From the NCBI GenBank assembly GCA_032718475.1, contig JAUCBJ010001959.1, positions 1 through 44,585 of the forward strand: DNA of 44,585 bases. Reading direction: 5' to 3'. The translations under genes were made by a program, and so were the position numbers. Positions 1 to 10,288 of this stretch are shown here, in pieces (the first letter of the stretch is position 1; each line of letters starts with the position of its first letter). Under the pieces are notes generated by a model. The model saw only the letters and a program-made list of their open reading frames with translations, was not told the origin of the DNA and searched no databases. Source of the DNA: Nemertoderma westbladi (taxonomy: Eukaryota > Xenacoelomorpha > Nemertodermatida > Nemertodermatidae).

Positions 1-1284
1 AAGAAAACGGCTTTTTATGTCCGCTAAAACACCTACAGAGTACTTAGCGGGGAAAATGACTAGTTATATCCGCAAAAGCCTTTACATTATTTACTATAAT
101 ATGTAACAAAATAATTGTTTTCGGGTTTAACTTGGAAGCCTCCCCAAATAGTTGATATACAATTATAATTAAAATTATTTCCATGGTCATGGTCATTCAC
201 CCGTCTTTAGTTAGAAATTTGTTTGCATGAAAGACAGTTTAGTTTAGTTTTTACTGATTTATTATCTCTTATCTGACTGGGGTAATAATAAAGGATAGGA
301 TAAATGGAAGCAAAGTGTGACAGTAACAAATACAGTATTTCCCCGTCACCCTAGCATGTCTTAAGTATATGATATATCAAAGGGGGGAGTTTGGATTCAC
401 TGCATAAATGCAGTTCACCAAACTTCCCCCGAATGCACACTGTAACTTCCCCCTTCCCACAAATATCCACTGTTGAAGTAATTTGAAGCGATATAATAAG
501 TAAAAAATTGTGCGAGTTTTTAATTGTGTGGTCCAATTGTTATTTGATTTCTATTTATTATTTAAAGTGCATTTAATATCACACTGGTTTTTAGAATATT
601 ATACTATACAACCTTATGTTTTATTAATTTACCCAATCGAAGCCTCATAAGGGCCGGTTATTTGTACGCATATCCCCTAATGCGCTCAGTAAGGTTCAAA
701 CAACATATTAATATGAAAATAAGTATCTGCAAAGAAAATAACCCAATACTATATAATTTGACCTTATTAAAAAATTTGCACTTTTGCACACTTATTTGTA
801 CAAATGCACTTTAGCAGATCGTAATGGTGGCTCTTATTTAACAAACTTATGTTTATCCTCTACCGATCTACGATGGTGTATGATCAAGTGTCAGTCTCTA
901 AAAGTGTCAAAAATCCAATTTAATAAATCTGGATTTGCGATTTTGGACCATATTCATGGACATTTTTAAGTCACTTTATAGACATAAAAAGTTAAACAAA
1001 TCTTACGATTATAGTTAGAAATCATTCCAAACTACATTTTAATCCAAAAAATAACATTCTACGATGAATAGAACTGGAAATAACAGTGTTTGAAATATCG
1101 AAAAAATGTTCACTATTTAAGTGCATTTTGCACTAAGTGCACATGCGTCTTTTCCCAAGTTGTATCCTATTCCACACACTACAATCTATCCTCTATCCAA
1201 TGAAAAAAGTTTCAGATTAAACGGCCCTGTAGAACCGAAGTTATTGATGTTTAAAAATAGTCACTCGAAAATTTCAAATTCTCT
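1..1284. other. AT-rich non-coding DNA, no gene seen
   Basis: I see only short spurious open frames here, with no recognisable domain or splice-bounded exon. The stretch is low in GC. It precedes a tRNA-derived sequence and is probably intergenic. Confidence 0.5.
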
Positions 1285-1362
1285 TGGTCACATAGTCTAG
1301 TGGTTATCAATCACGTTAATGAAACCTAAGTTCGCGGGTTCGAAATCCAAAATTGACCTGAC
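1285..1362 (+). repeat. tRNA-derived (SINE-like) sequence with pol III A and B boxes
   Basis: An A-box-like TAGTCTAGTGG (1293-1303) is followed 34 bp later by a B-box-like GGTTCGAAATC (1337-1347), which is the normal tRNA spacing. The 5' half reads like a tRNA-Val or tRNA-Glu D-arm region (AGTCTAGTGGTTATCA). The T stem and acceptor stem do not pair well, so this is a decayed tRNA pseudogene or a SINE head rather than a working tRNA. T-rich and A-rich tracts follow within 30 bp. Confidence 0.45.
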
Positions 1363-1973
1363 CATTCTTAATTTTTTTGCAAAAAAAATTATTTTTATTT
1401 TTTCACTAAAATCGCTCTAATTTCGGTTCTGGTGGTCCAAATTCAATAAAATTGGTATATTCTTTGCCGTAATTTTTTTCTTAATCTTATGAGAAGGGGT
1501 TATTTTTGGCCCCAAAAAAATTAAAAAAAAGGGCCAAAATAACGCGATATTTTTCGACCCTTAAATTCGTAATTTTAATTATATATGTTAAGATAAAAGA
1601 TAGCGGAGTTAATTTGATACTTTTTACAGGTACTTTTGGCGCAATACGCTAAATTATAATGGAATAGCGATTTGTTAAAAAAAAAATTTGTCGTCCCTTT
1701 TTTAAATATTATATTTCACACGATCTCCTGCCGCTCCAGTTTTATAATACCTCCGGCGCTGTGATTAACGCTGTTAGATAGATAATTTAACGCACTATAA
1801 GTCTGTGTAAACAAATCTCCCGTAAGTTAAGTAGTTTTCGAGCTAGACGATTTCCCGCTAAGCAAGTTTGAAGCGCGAAATTATAATTTTGGCCCTCATT
1901 TTTTTAATATCATCCTTGGAGCAAAACCGATAGCATATTTGAATTCCCCGTATGGATATTGACTGTATAGAAT
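1363..1973. other. AT-rich non-coding DNA
   Basis: Homopolymer-rich A/T sequence with no coding signal recognised. Part of it may be the body of the SINE whose tRNA-like head lies just upstream. Confidence 0.4.
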
Positions 1974-2581
1974 GTGGGGCGAGACACGTAGTCGGCGAGC
2001 CTTGGCATACGGTTCATATAGGGCAAATGGGGCATGTCCGTCTGTCTGTCTGTCCGTCCGTCTGGTAAATGTTTGAACGCGAATATCTCGGCATTGCTGG
2101 TTCGGAATTGAACCAAACTTAGTAGGTAAGTAGTAGAGAGAAAGTTTAGAAAGTTTGTAAAGTTTGGTGAAAAATCATGCAGTCTGACGTCAGCTACGGC
2201 AGATTATGTGGTTTTTAGAAAATGTTAAATTTCTCGAGAAGGCCTCATTTTCCTGAGCTGAAATTTTGGTGGCCGGTAGAGAATCATGAAGTCTATCTTT
2301 TACGAAATTGAAAAGTTAAGACATTTAATTGGGGATCCGCTAGAGACTCAGAAGTAATGACATAGGCCTACCGGTACGGTACTGCTATACAGTGCTGCAC
2401 TGGTAAGTACGAAATTGCAGAATAACAATTTGACACCACCTAGCGGATTAACATATGATTGTATGTAACGAATGAATACATTTATAGCATGGGATATGGG
2501 GTCCAAACTAGACATGCCCCATTTGCTCTATATGAACCGTATGCCAAGGCTTGCCGACTACGTGCTGCGCGAAGTCCCCAC
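1974..2581. mobile_element. 608-bp inverted-repeat (MITE or foldback-like) element
   Basis: The ends are long imperfect inverted repeats. The left arm 1974-2039 starts GTGGGGCGAGACACG. The right arm 2511-2581 ends GCGCGAAGTCCCCAC. The arms match over about 50 bp of their inner parts (both contain CCTTGGCATACGGTTCATAT when read inward), with a ~10-bp length difference near the outer tips. A TCTG/TCCG-rich microsatellite (2037-2066) lies just inside the left arm. No transposase frame is present, so the copy is non-autonomous. Its outer tips resemble the tips of the 1275-bp repeats at 10289 and 13661. No clear target-site duplication was seen. Confidence 0.7.
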
Positions 2582-3548
2582 GAACGTGTACCTTAACCAA
2601 CTAAAGTTAAAAGTAAAAAATTATTCGATAAAAACTACTTTACAAATTCGGGCCCTTTTTGGCCCCTATTGCCGACATATTTTTTGTACCCCCATTCGAT
2701 AGGAACGTAGCCCCAATGGTCTTCTACGAATTTCATAAAAGAATTAGTGGATTCCTACCCGCGTTGTCGAATTAAACATTTCGGAAATAAGTTTTCCAAA
2801 AAAGACGGACAAAAACGTACAAATTTACAGCCCCTTTTTCCACCCGAAATTTTAATAAATACGAAGAGGAATAGGGGAGGGGAAAGAAGAATAAAGATAC
2901 GAAGGTAGTACCACTCTTCCCCTTTCCAACCGCGTTACTTTCGTCCCCGTACGATTAATATTAGCCGAGTTATAGCGGATCCCGCAAAGTCATTTGTCCG
3001 TTTTTTCAACTTTGACGGACATTTTCGGAAAAAAGGCGTGGTAATCTTTTTTGAAAAAAAAAAAACGAATTCACTAATTAAGCCCTTCTATCGTATCCCG
3101 GCGTCGGCTAAGCAATAACCTAGGGTTTTTTCGAGCCACTGTAGAGCGCCTTTCAAAAAAATTTTAAAATTGTCGAAAAAATGACGGATTTTTGTCCACC
3201 GTGTCCGTCGAAGGGTTAGATTTAATAATGTTAGAGTTGCTAATATCTTAGAATTCCGAGCCGCTCACCTGGTGAGAAAATAAAAAAATTTGGTCTGTTC
3301 CTTCATCGAAAAGTCCCCCAGAATCCCAAGTTAACCTATATAGTTAGCGATGGCCTGCGGCTTTAGGAGCGGCCGCGGTATTCACCTCCCTCATAGCGGC
3401 CGCGGCGGTGTTGCGTCAAATGGAGAAATATTTATCCCACCAAGACCCTGTCCCTTGTAGGTCCCCTGGTATGGGGATGGTCTAAACCCCGTATAAGACG
3501 GCACAACTTATTTCCTCAAATCATTATATTTTAGCTTAGTCCATCCCT
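2582..3548. other. Non-coding stretch with NotI-like GC islands
   Basis: No gene seen. Two copies of AGCGGCCGCGG occur at about 3370 and 3397 in otherwise AT-rich DNA. The rest has no recognised coding or repeat structure beyond T/A runs. Confidence 0.4.
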
Positions 3549-3982
3549 ATGTACGTACAGTACTGCTTAATCGCATGGGGTGGAAGAGTTAAAATAAACA
3601 AATTATTACGTTGTAATACATTCTCCAAATGGGACTGTAATTCAATTGATCATTTCCACTTTACCAAACTCTAAACATCCTCCCCATCGAACACCTTTAC
3701 AAACTACAAGTACAGTCGGTATACAATGGTTATGATAAGACCGGATTATCAAAGTACTTTTTACGACCAAGAAATGTAAATTCACATAATACAAGATCTG
3801 CAGCAAGCAACAAATTTTATATAGCTCGGAGAAATCTAGTAGTGCGTCAAGGTGCATTAACCTACTCTGGATCAGTTCTCTGGAATACTCTACCAAGTAA
3901 TTTATCATCAGTTAGATCAAAGTACTGCTTCACCAAAAATCTGAGAGAAAAGTTATTTCAAAGTGACATTCCATTCTGCTAA
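3549..3982 (+). pseudogene. C-terminal fragment of a non-LTR retrotransposon reverse transcriptase
   Basis: A plus-strand frame 3650-3982, ending in TAA, encodes the conserved tail found at the end of many CR1/L2-like LINE ORF2 proteins. It contains ILPIEHLYKLQ, then NSHNTRSA, then YSGSVLWNTLPSNL, then a basic FTKNLREKLF end. A different frame upstream (from ~3549) gives YCLIAWGGRVKINKLL, which is the region normally preceding this tail, so the fragment is frameshifted near 3650-3660. No catalytic RT motifs remain, so it is a 5'-truncated dead copy. The family assignment is by motif recognition only. Confidence 0.65.
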
Positions 3983-4657
3983 TCAAATTAATAGTTGGAC
4001 TAAGTCTTTCTTTCATTCTTTTTTGTATTAATAATCTTTTATGTATCGCTTAAAGCACTGCATGTATATTGTTTATGTGTACTAAATTTGGTAAATATAT
4101 TTGTCATGTTCCGCAGACCGTCAGGGTTGCAATTCGGGTGGGGGGAAGGGTGGTTTCGATCCAATGGGCTTCATTCATCAACAACCATATCATCACACAA
4201 TATCATTATCCACATCTTTATGGGTCACCATCAATTTACTAGCATTGCTACTGTGATGGTGTTCCCTCAATATCGCATTTTCATAAATTCAAGTGCAATT
4301 TAACAATTCGTTCGGCTTATTGCGAAATATACAGTTCAGTTCAGTTTTGTTTCACTCATGTTGCGTGATAATATCCATCCATTTTGGGCTCCTGCAGTAG
4401 GCCGGTACGGCTCGACGTCCTCACTCCGTAATTCTCAGGGCTATTTGCGGGAATGTGCTGGGCAGGTTTAAAACATCTAGTTTTAATTCCAAGTCGATTA
4501 CTGGGTGTCCTTATTCCACCATTTTTTATTTACAAATTCACCATAATAGATACACAATTAGGATTAATATTGGTTTTTCTACCGGTGCGATATTACAGTA
4601 TATTACATATGACAGTAGTACATACGGTACCGGTACAGTAAATCAGAACAAAATGTC
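3983..4657. other. Non-coding DNA between transposon fragments
   Basis: Short overlapping open frames (for example near 4088-4303 and 4453-4682) show no recognisable domain. A CAGTTCAGTTCAGTTTTG run is near 4331. I see no gene. Confidence 0.4.
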
Positions 4658-4991
4658 AGAGAAAATTCAATTCAAAATCTGAACAAATTCAATATAAGAT
4701 CAGAAGAATATTCAATATAAAATCCGTTTTTTACGGTGGCTGATCTTTGCCAATTAATTTATTTTTTTTATTTTTTTTTCAGAAGTTCACCATGATGTCA
4801 TAATTTATGGTCGACCAAAAATTAATTTATGGTCGACCTTAAATTATGACGTTATGGAGAACTTCTGAAAAAAAAAATAAAAAAAAATAAATTAATTGGC
4901 AAAGATCAGCCACCGTAAAAAACTGATTTTATCTTGAATATTCTTCTGATCTTATATTGAATTTGTTCAGATTTTGAATTGAATTTTCTCT
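4658..4991. mobile_element. Foldback element with ~160-bp near-perfect inverted arms
   Basis: The left arm 4658-4816 and right arm 4831-4991 are inverted copies separated by a 14-bp AT-rich loop. Both contain the segment CGGTGGCTGATCTTTGCC or its complement, and each arm ends at the loop in GGTCGACC. A few mismatches and one homopolymer length change are visible. There is no coding capacity. An extra copy of the GGCAAAGATCAGCCACCGTA segment lies just outside at ~5001-5021, suggesting repeated insertion or local duplication. Confidence 0.8.
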
Positions 4992-5234
4992 AAATTAAGT
5001 GGCAAAGATCAGCCACCGTAGTAACCTGCTCCTTTCCCTAAATTGAGAATTTAACATTGAGGCGGGTTATTAATTCGTCAAGGCGGGTTTTGCGTCTCGC
5101 ATTTCTCGCATTCAATTTCCCTGTCTCGCATTCAAATAAACGTGCATTTGGATGGTTTCCTAACCAATGAATGGCCTGTCCAAATCTCGCCCTACAAAAA
5201 ACCGAGATATTCAAACTTCCATAAAGTATTTAAT

Positions 5235-5346
5235 GGTTGACCATAAATTAATAATTTTTGGTCGACCATAAATGGATTTTTGGTCGACCATAAATGGATT
5301 TTTGGTCGACCATAAATGAATTTTTGGTCGACCATAAATTATGACA
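5235..5346 (+). repeat. 22-bp tandem repeat built on GGTCGACCATAAAT
   Basis: GGTCGACC, itself an 8-bp palindrome, recurs at about 5260, 5282, 5304 and 5326 with a 22-bp period. A diverged copy (GGTTGACC) is at 5235. The same motif caps the arms of the foldback element at 4658-4991, and the flanking AGAACTTCTGAAAA is also shared, so this array and the foldback belong to one repeat family. Confidence 0.75.
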
Positions 5347-5410
5347 TCTTGGAGAACTTCTGAAAAATTAATCATTCGGAAAAACAGTAAATTTAGCTCA
5401 CGCTAAACTG

Positions 5411-5430
5411 GTGACCTGGACGCCGAACTC
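5411..5430 (+). other. Candidate primer binding site of a decayed gypsy element
   Basis: TGGTGACCTGGACGCCG lies 25-45 bp upstream of the gag start. It resembles the TGGTGACC-type primer binding sites of Ty3/gypsy elements. The preceding AAATTTAGCTCACGCTAAA recurs, with one change, at about 7957-7976, which may mark the ends of two LTR remnants. The LTRs themselves could not be delimited. Confidence 0.35.
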
Positions 5431-5454
5431 ATTTTACAAAGAAAAGCACACGCG

Positions 5455-6240
5455 ATGGATCAAAACGACATACAGCTACTAGCTCAGGCCAGCAAAAACC
5501 TAACAACACCTGTCACTGATCCATCTCCTGCACCAGTAATTTCGTCCGTTTCTGTCAAACTCCCTGGACCAACCCTCTGGACAGCCGAACCAGAAGTTTG
5601 GTTTGCTCAAGTGGAGGCGCAGTTTGAAACGAGAACACCCCTGATTACTGTCGACAAGACAAAGTTTAATTACATCGTTGCAGCTCTGGACAATGCCACT
5701 GCTAAAGAAGTTAGATCGATTATCCTCAGCCCTCCAATTGATAATAATCTCTAGGAAACAGCCCTTATCAAAACCTTTGGTAAATCTCAAGCAGCCAAAG
5801 ACAATGAATTACTGTCATTATCTGGTCTTAGGGATCGTACACCATCGGGACTGCTTCGACACATGCGTTCTCTCAATGGCAACCCTGAGACAATATTCCG
5901 TGCTCTTTTCCTGGCTCAAATGCCTATTGAAGAGCGCCGTATCCTGGCTGGCTCCAAAACGTCGGAGCTTGACCAACTGGCAATAGAGGCAGATAACATT
6001 ATTGAAGCTTCATGCAATAATTTCGGCAACCCAGGCATCAACTCTACACATTCAGCGCCGCCTTCTTCAAAGCAAAGAGCAAAAGCCCAGAATGAAGTTT
6101 GTTATTTCCACAATAGATTTGGAGAAATTGCCCGTAAATGCAACCGTGATGGTTGCATCCTCCGTCACCTTGTACCGAATGCAGCCACCCCAAACTGGCC
6201 CAAGTTTTCAACCTCGGGAAACTCCCAGGCAAGCCGCTAG
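5455..6240 (+). pseudogene. Ty3/gypsy (Mag-like) Gag, one in-frame stop
   Basis: A 262-codon frame starts at the ATG at 5455 and runs to TAG at 6238-6240, interrupted once by TAG at 5752-5754. Upstream of the stop, LWTAEPEVWFAQVEAQFETR is the signature of the Gag of Mag-like gypsy elements common in invertebrates. Downstream come a helical Gag core (GLLRHMRSLNG, LFLAQMP, ERRILAGS) and a decayed zinc-knuckle-like segment (CYFHNRFGEIARKC). No protease or RT follows; only an integrase scrap is found 1.5 kb downstream. The copy is dead. The class is fairly sure, the clade less so. Confidence 0.75.
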
Positions 6241-6417
6241 ACGTCTCCACAGTCGGCCTTGATAATAATTTAATTTAATAAGTTGAGGTTTGATAATACA
6301 TTAGCATATTAGCTAGTGGACATTAACATACTGAACATTAACATTATTTAAATTATTGAAAGCTGCGCTATAGAGAGGGCGTTATATTATTTAATTATTA
6401 CCTAACACTAGCACTGC
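6241..6417. other. Spacer after gag remnant
   Basis: AT-rich, with no coding signal. It ends where the ~150-bp CCCCGCGCC repeat family begins. Confidence 0.35.
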
Positions 6418-7700
6418 GTGACCCCGCGCCCGGGAAGGTCAAGGTAGCCTTGCAATTTATATTCCCGGAAAACAAGATAAGAAAAAGTTGGTTGGGACAG
6501 CGTGTTCGGTAATTTATATTTCATATTTCAGGAAAAATTAAAAAAGAACTAAAAAGAGATGGAAAGGGTGTGTTGGTGCTAGAGAGATTCTAGCGCCCTA
6601 CGTGGGTTGTTTAGCGGATTCGCAGGCACATTACCACACTGTTACACACAGACACACGCTCACACAAAGCAAAGGGCTGAAGGGTCTTAACATCGACGAC
6701 GATTAGGCTTAACTGATCTGTATAGGCCTAATGCGGACGGACAGCACAACTGCAATAGGGTTACTTGGGGGAGACACTCACACTCAGTGCGTTGAATGCC
6801 GGAGTTCGGGCCAGTCAATGGCAGTAACAAGTTGGCAAATATGATACCGACCTGAAGTATTGCGGCGTTGCAGTGACTTTCTCCAGTCAGCCAGTAGCGG
6901 CAGTCTGCTACTCTCTGACTCTAGTACTCTGTAATCTAACTGAGGGATAACATCGAGGAAAACCCTTCTTCTGATGGTTGAACCAGTTCAGCAGTTAGTT
7001 TATTGTATAACAATCAAAGCAATAATAATAACAATATCAACAGAATAGTAGAATAACAGAAACGTGAGTGCAAATGAGAGCTGGTGTGTAAGTGTAAGCG
7101 TAAATGTACCGGTAGTGTAGTGTAATGTAGTGTAGTGTAGTGTAGTGCTGAAAAGTATGGCCTATTAGCAACCCAACGTGGGGTATGTAAAATAATACCG
7201 AGTCTGATAATTATGATTTGAATTGCACTATATATACATTCGGTAAAAAGCAGTATTGCCATACCTCGCTAGGTGGCGTTATATAAAGGAAATTAACAAG
7301 GCCAACAATGTAAACAAATTTGGTATACAGTATAAGGGATACGGGCATTTATAGGGTGTCCCCGCGCCTAGGTAGGTCCAAGTGGCTCTGCAATTTATAT
7401 TTCCGGAAAATATGATAAAATATAGTGGTGTGGCACAGCGTGTTTGGTAATTTAAATTTCCGGAAAATAAAAAAACTAAAAATATAAGAAAAAACTATGG
7501 AAAGTGTGACCCCGCGCCCGTGTAGGTCCAAGTAGCTCTGCAATTAATATTTCCGGAAAATTATATTCCCGGAAATAGGATAAAGTAAAGAGGGGTGGGA
7601 CAGCGTTTTCTGTGATGAATATTCCATATTTACCGAAAATAAAAAGAACCAAAAATGGATGGAAAGCGTGACCCCGCGCATGGGTAGGAACCACTTGGTA
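6418..7700 (+). repeat. Dispersed and tandem ~150-bp repeat family in a decayed gypsy element
   Basis: Units begin with G(T)GACCCCGCGCC and continue with a stretch containing TCTGCAATTTATATTTCCGG and a GGGACAGCGTGTT-like segment. Starts are at about 6418, 7355 and 7505, with a partial unit at 7668. The 7355 and 7505 units are directly adjacent. Between 6571 and 7354 lies unrelated non-coding DNA with a GTAGT-type microsatellite at ~7112-7147 and ACACAC-rich patches near 6630-6665. No protein-coding signal is visible. These units replace the protease-RT part expected between gag and integrase. Confidence 0.6.
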
Positions 7701-7734
7701 CATAATTTATAGAAGGCAATACATCTTTATATCA

Positions 7735-7900
7735 GAAGGCAATTCGTATCTGTTTACAATCATAGACCGCTTCACTCGCTGGCCAGAGGCAATTCCTCTG
7801 CAGAACGCCACCACTGCACTGAGTCCAGTGCCTGTGCACTCATTAGGCACTGGATTGCTCGGTTTGGTGATTGTCTCATATCGCGGCTCCCAATTCACTT
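7735..7900 (+). pseudogene. Ty3/gypsy integrase core fragment
   Basis: The plus strand reads FTIIDRFTRWPEAIPL, the region around the first catalytic Asp of gypsy integrases. After a frame change it reads ACALIRHWIARFG, and then RGSQFTS in the first frame, the region of the second catalytic residue. At least two small indels break it. It lies downstream and on the same strand as the gag remnant at 5455-6240, so both are probably parts of one dead element. Confidence 0.7.
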
Positions 7901-8790
7901 CATGTATTAATATTTCTATTACATATTATTTTAATGATCAAATGATAATAATACACTAAATTTAGCTCATGCTAAAATAGACAGGCTGACAGACAAACAG
8001 ACATACATACAGACCCAGATACAAATATCCTAGAGTTGGTCAGTTGTAAAAACTGACATCATAAATGAAATCAACGACCAGGAAAACCCTTACGGATGAA
8101 AATGTGAAGTATGTAGTTCTACTTATATAACAAATAACACAAACAAAAATAAACAATGAAGATTTTATTCTAATTTCACTTTCGATTACTAGTAATGGAT
8201 TCGACGAGCCAAAAAATCATATTTAGGCCCTGCGGATTCAATGACGGCAACAATGTTCCAAACAAATGGAGACACAGTAAGTAAAATCTGATTTAGGATT
8301 GAGCTGAGCTCAAATTATTTGTGTAAATCACGAAACACCGGAGGCAGTCTGCGTCCGCCTGTTACACCAGGCATTTGGTTGTTAGTGGGGGCGCTAACCT
8401 AACTCTCAAGAGTGATCACTCAACTATCCAACTATTTCTTTCAACTGGCAAAAATGCCATAAACGTCATGGTACATTCTTTCTAGCAAACAAGTTTACAT
8501 TTATGGTTAGAAATCCATCTACTTTACAATAGAAGGTCATTTACCTTGAACATCACCTGGGCGTTATTGATTTTTTTTAGAATAAGGCCATCCATCATAC
8601 GAAGTTCAGTTCAGTGGTACAATAATGGATAAATCAATGGATAGCATTCGCATTTAAATCATTACTTATGTATGCACCATATATACTGTATGAATATTCC
8701 ATATTAAGATGCACGTAGTCCATATTAGTGCTTCCAAGATGAAGATTTCTAATTTAATTTAATAATAATTTCGTACTTAGAAGTATGTGA
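7901..8790. other. Non-coding DNA
   Basis: No gene seen. GACAGAC/CATACATAC-like simple sequence occurs near 7980-8020. Confidence 0.4.
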
Positions 8791-8983
8791 TATACATATA
8801 AGTATATACATATAAGTATATACATATAAGTATATACATATAAGTATATACATATAAGTATATACATATAAGTATATACATATAAGTATATACATATAAG
8901 TATATACATATAAGTATATATATATAAGTATATACATATAAGTATATACATATAAGTATATACATATAAGTATATACATATAA
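8791..8983. repeat. 14-bp tandem repeat (ACATATAAGTATAT)n
   Basis: About 14 nearly identical copies of a 14-bp AT-rich unit, with one variant copy near 8918-8925 (TATATATA in place of TATACATA). The period is not a multiple of three, so all frames give similar Tyr/Ile-rich translations that are not genes. Confidence 0.95.
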
Positions 8984-10033
8984 CCAGTACATCATGCATA
9001 CAAACTAGTAAGGGGAAATATATACATCAGGTAACTAACTGTATGCACGTTTTAATTGTAGTTATTTACTATATAGAAGTGCGTAGTGTGTACCCGTATA
9101 AATTATTTTATCTCTTATAATGATTTGATATTCTCCATTTCATGATATTGTCTTAGTAATTAATTATAATTTAAAATCACAAAATATCAAATTATAAATT
9201 CTTACAATTATATACAAATTATCAAATTAAAATATCAAATTAACATCACTTCTTTCCCTTGTAATATTCGTTAACAGCTAATGACTGAAGTGACCACATC
9301 ATAATAATGCACTGGGCGACACCAAGCAACTGTTGTCTTAGTTTTGAATCAATTATTATGTGCATGCTTTACAAGGATTCCAAATGTGTAAAACTTTATA
9401 GGATTTTCTTGAGAGATTGAAATATATCTGCCATCAAATGTGGCACGTATTTGCCTCAGCGCTCTGTCCGTTGCCAAATACTCTAGAAGATTAGACGAGC
9501 CTGGACTTTTCTCAACTCTCACTTATTATTATATTTATTGATATATGGATTAGATATAGTGTTTTGTAACCCCAATAACCAATTAGTATTATAACATTTA
9601 ACTGTTGTTTTGGTTAGAATATCTTGCACTGTAAACTACTACTGACCAATAATGTCCCACATTGGTTTACTGGGCATCCTTGAATTAACATCTAATAGGT
9701 TCCGTGGGTTTTATTTAAATTTTATTTAAATTAAATTTTTATTTAAATACGATTTTGATGCGGCAGAATGTATAAAGTTGATTAACTGCGCGCGCTCATA
9801 TCTCCTTGCATCTTTAAATGTCCGCTAATTAAATGAGACGCAATTTTATCGATGACTGGATTGGAAATAAGTTATCAGTCTTTATGCTTGATTTTATTGA
9901 CCTTTATATAAATGTTATTTTATTTCACTTTATTTTTTTTATTTACTTTTTATCCTATTATAATTCAACTGAATTGAACACAATAATAATGCAATCAAAG
10001 TTTATTTAGCCTAGTTTACGATGGGATATAAAG
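8984..10033. other. Upstream region of the host gene
   Basis: AT-rich DNA with no coding signal. It would hold the promoter and 5' UTR of the gene that starts at 10034, but I cannot identify a TATA box or initiator with confidence. Confidence 0.35.
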
Positions 10034-10233
10034 ATGTTTAATCTGATACTATATACAGCTGTACTGCTAAGCAGAGCATATGGACTTGAGGATGAGGAAC
10101 ACAATTGTCAAAGAGCAGTAACATTTGGACGGGGCACACATGGTTCATTCCCTAACCATATGTTGGTTAACCACGCAATTCGGAATGTTTACAAAGATGT
10201 TTCTAGAATCCGTTGTGCGGTAATGTGTACGAG
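10034..10233 (+). CDS. Secreted PAN-TSP1-EGF-LamG protein, exon 1 (signal peptide, start of PAN domain)
   Basis: First coding exon of a plus-strand host gene that extends beyond the window. The ATG at 10034 opens a signal peptide (MFNLILYTAVLLSRAYG) followed by the first half of a PAN/apple-type domain, with Cys residues in EEHNCQRAV and IRCAVMCTR. It ends in phase 2 at a donor AG|GTAACT. Joining to the next exon keeps the frame, and exons 2-8 all join with matching phases. The protein is predicted to be exported. Its modules (PAN, TSP1-like, two EGF, two LamG) are adhesion and ligand-binding domains, but the specific role is unknown. Intron 1 (10234-15173) contains a 4.65-kb mobile element. 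Confidence 0.75.
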
Positions 10234-10288
10234 GTAACTTATAATAATGATAATGAACAATAATTTTATAATTTTATAACTGTGCTGT

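Noticed and set aside
8749-8999. Three overlapping Tyr/Ile-rich open frames on the minus strand
   Set aside because: They are translations of the 14-bp tandem repeat in all frames.
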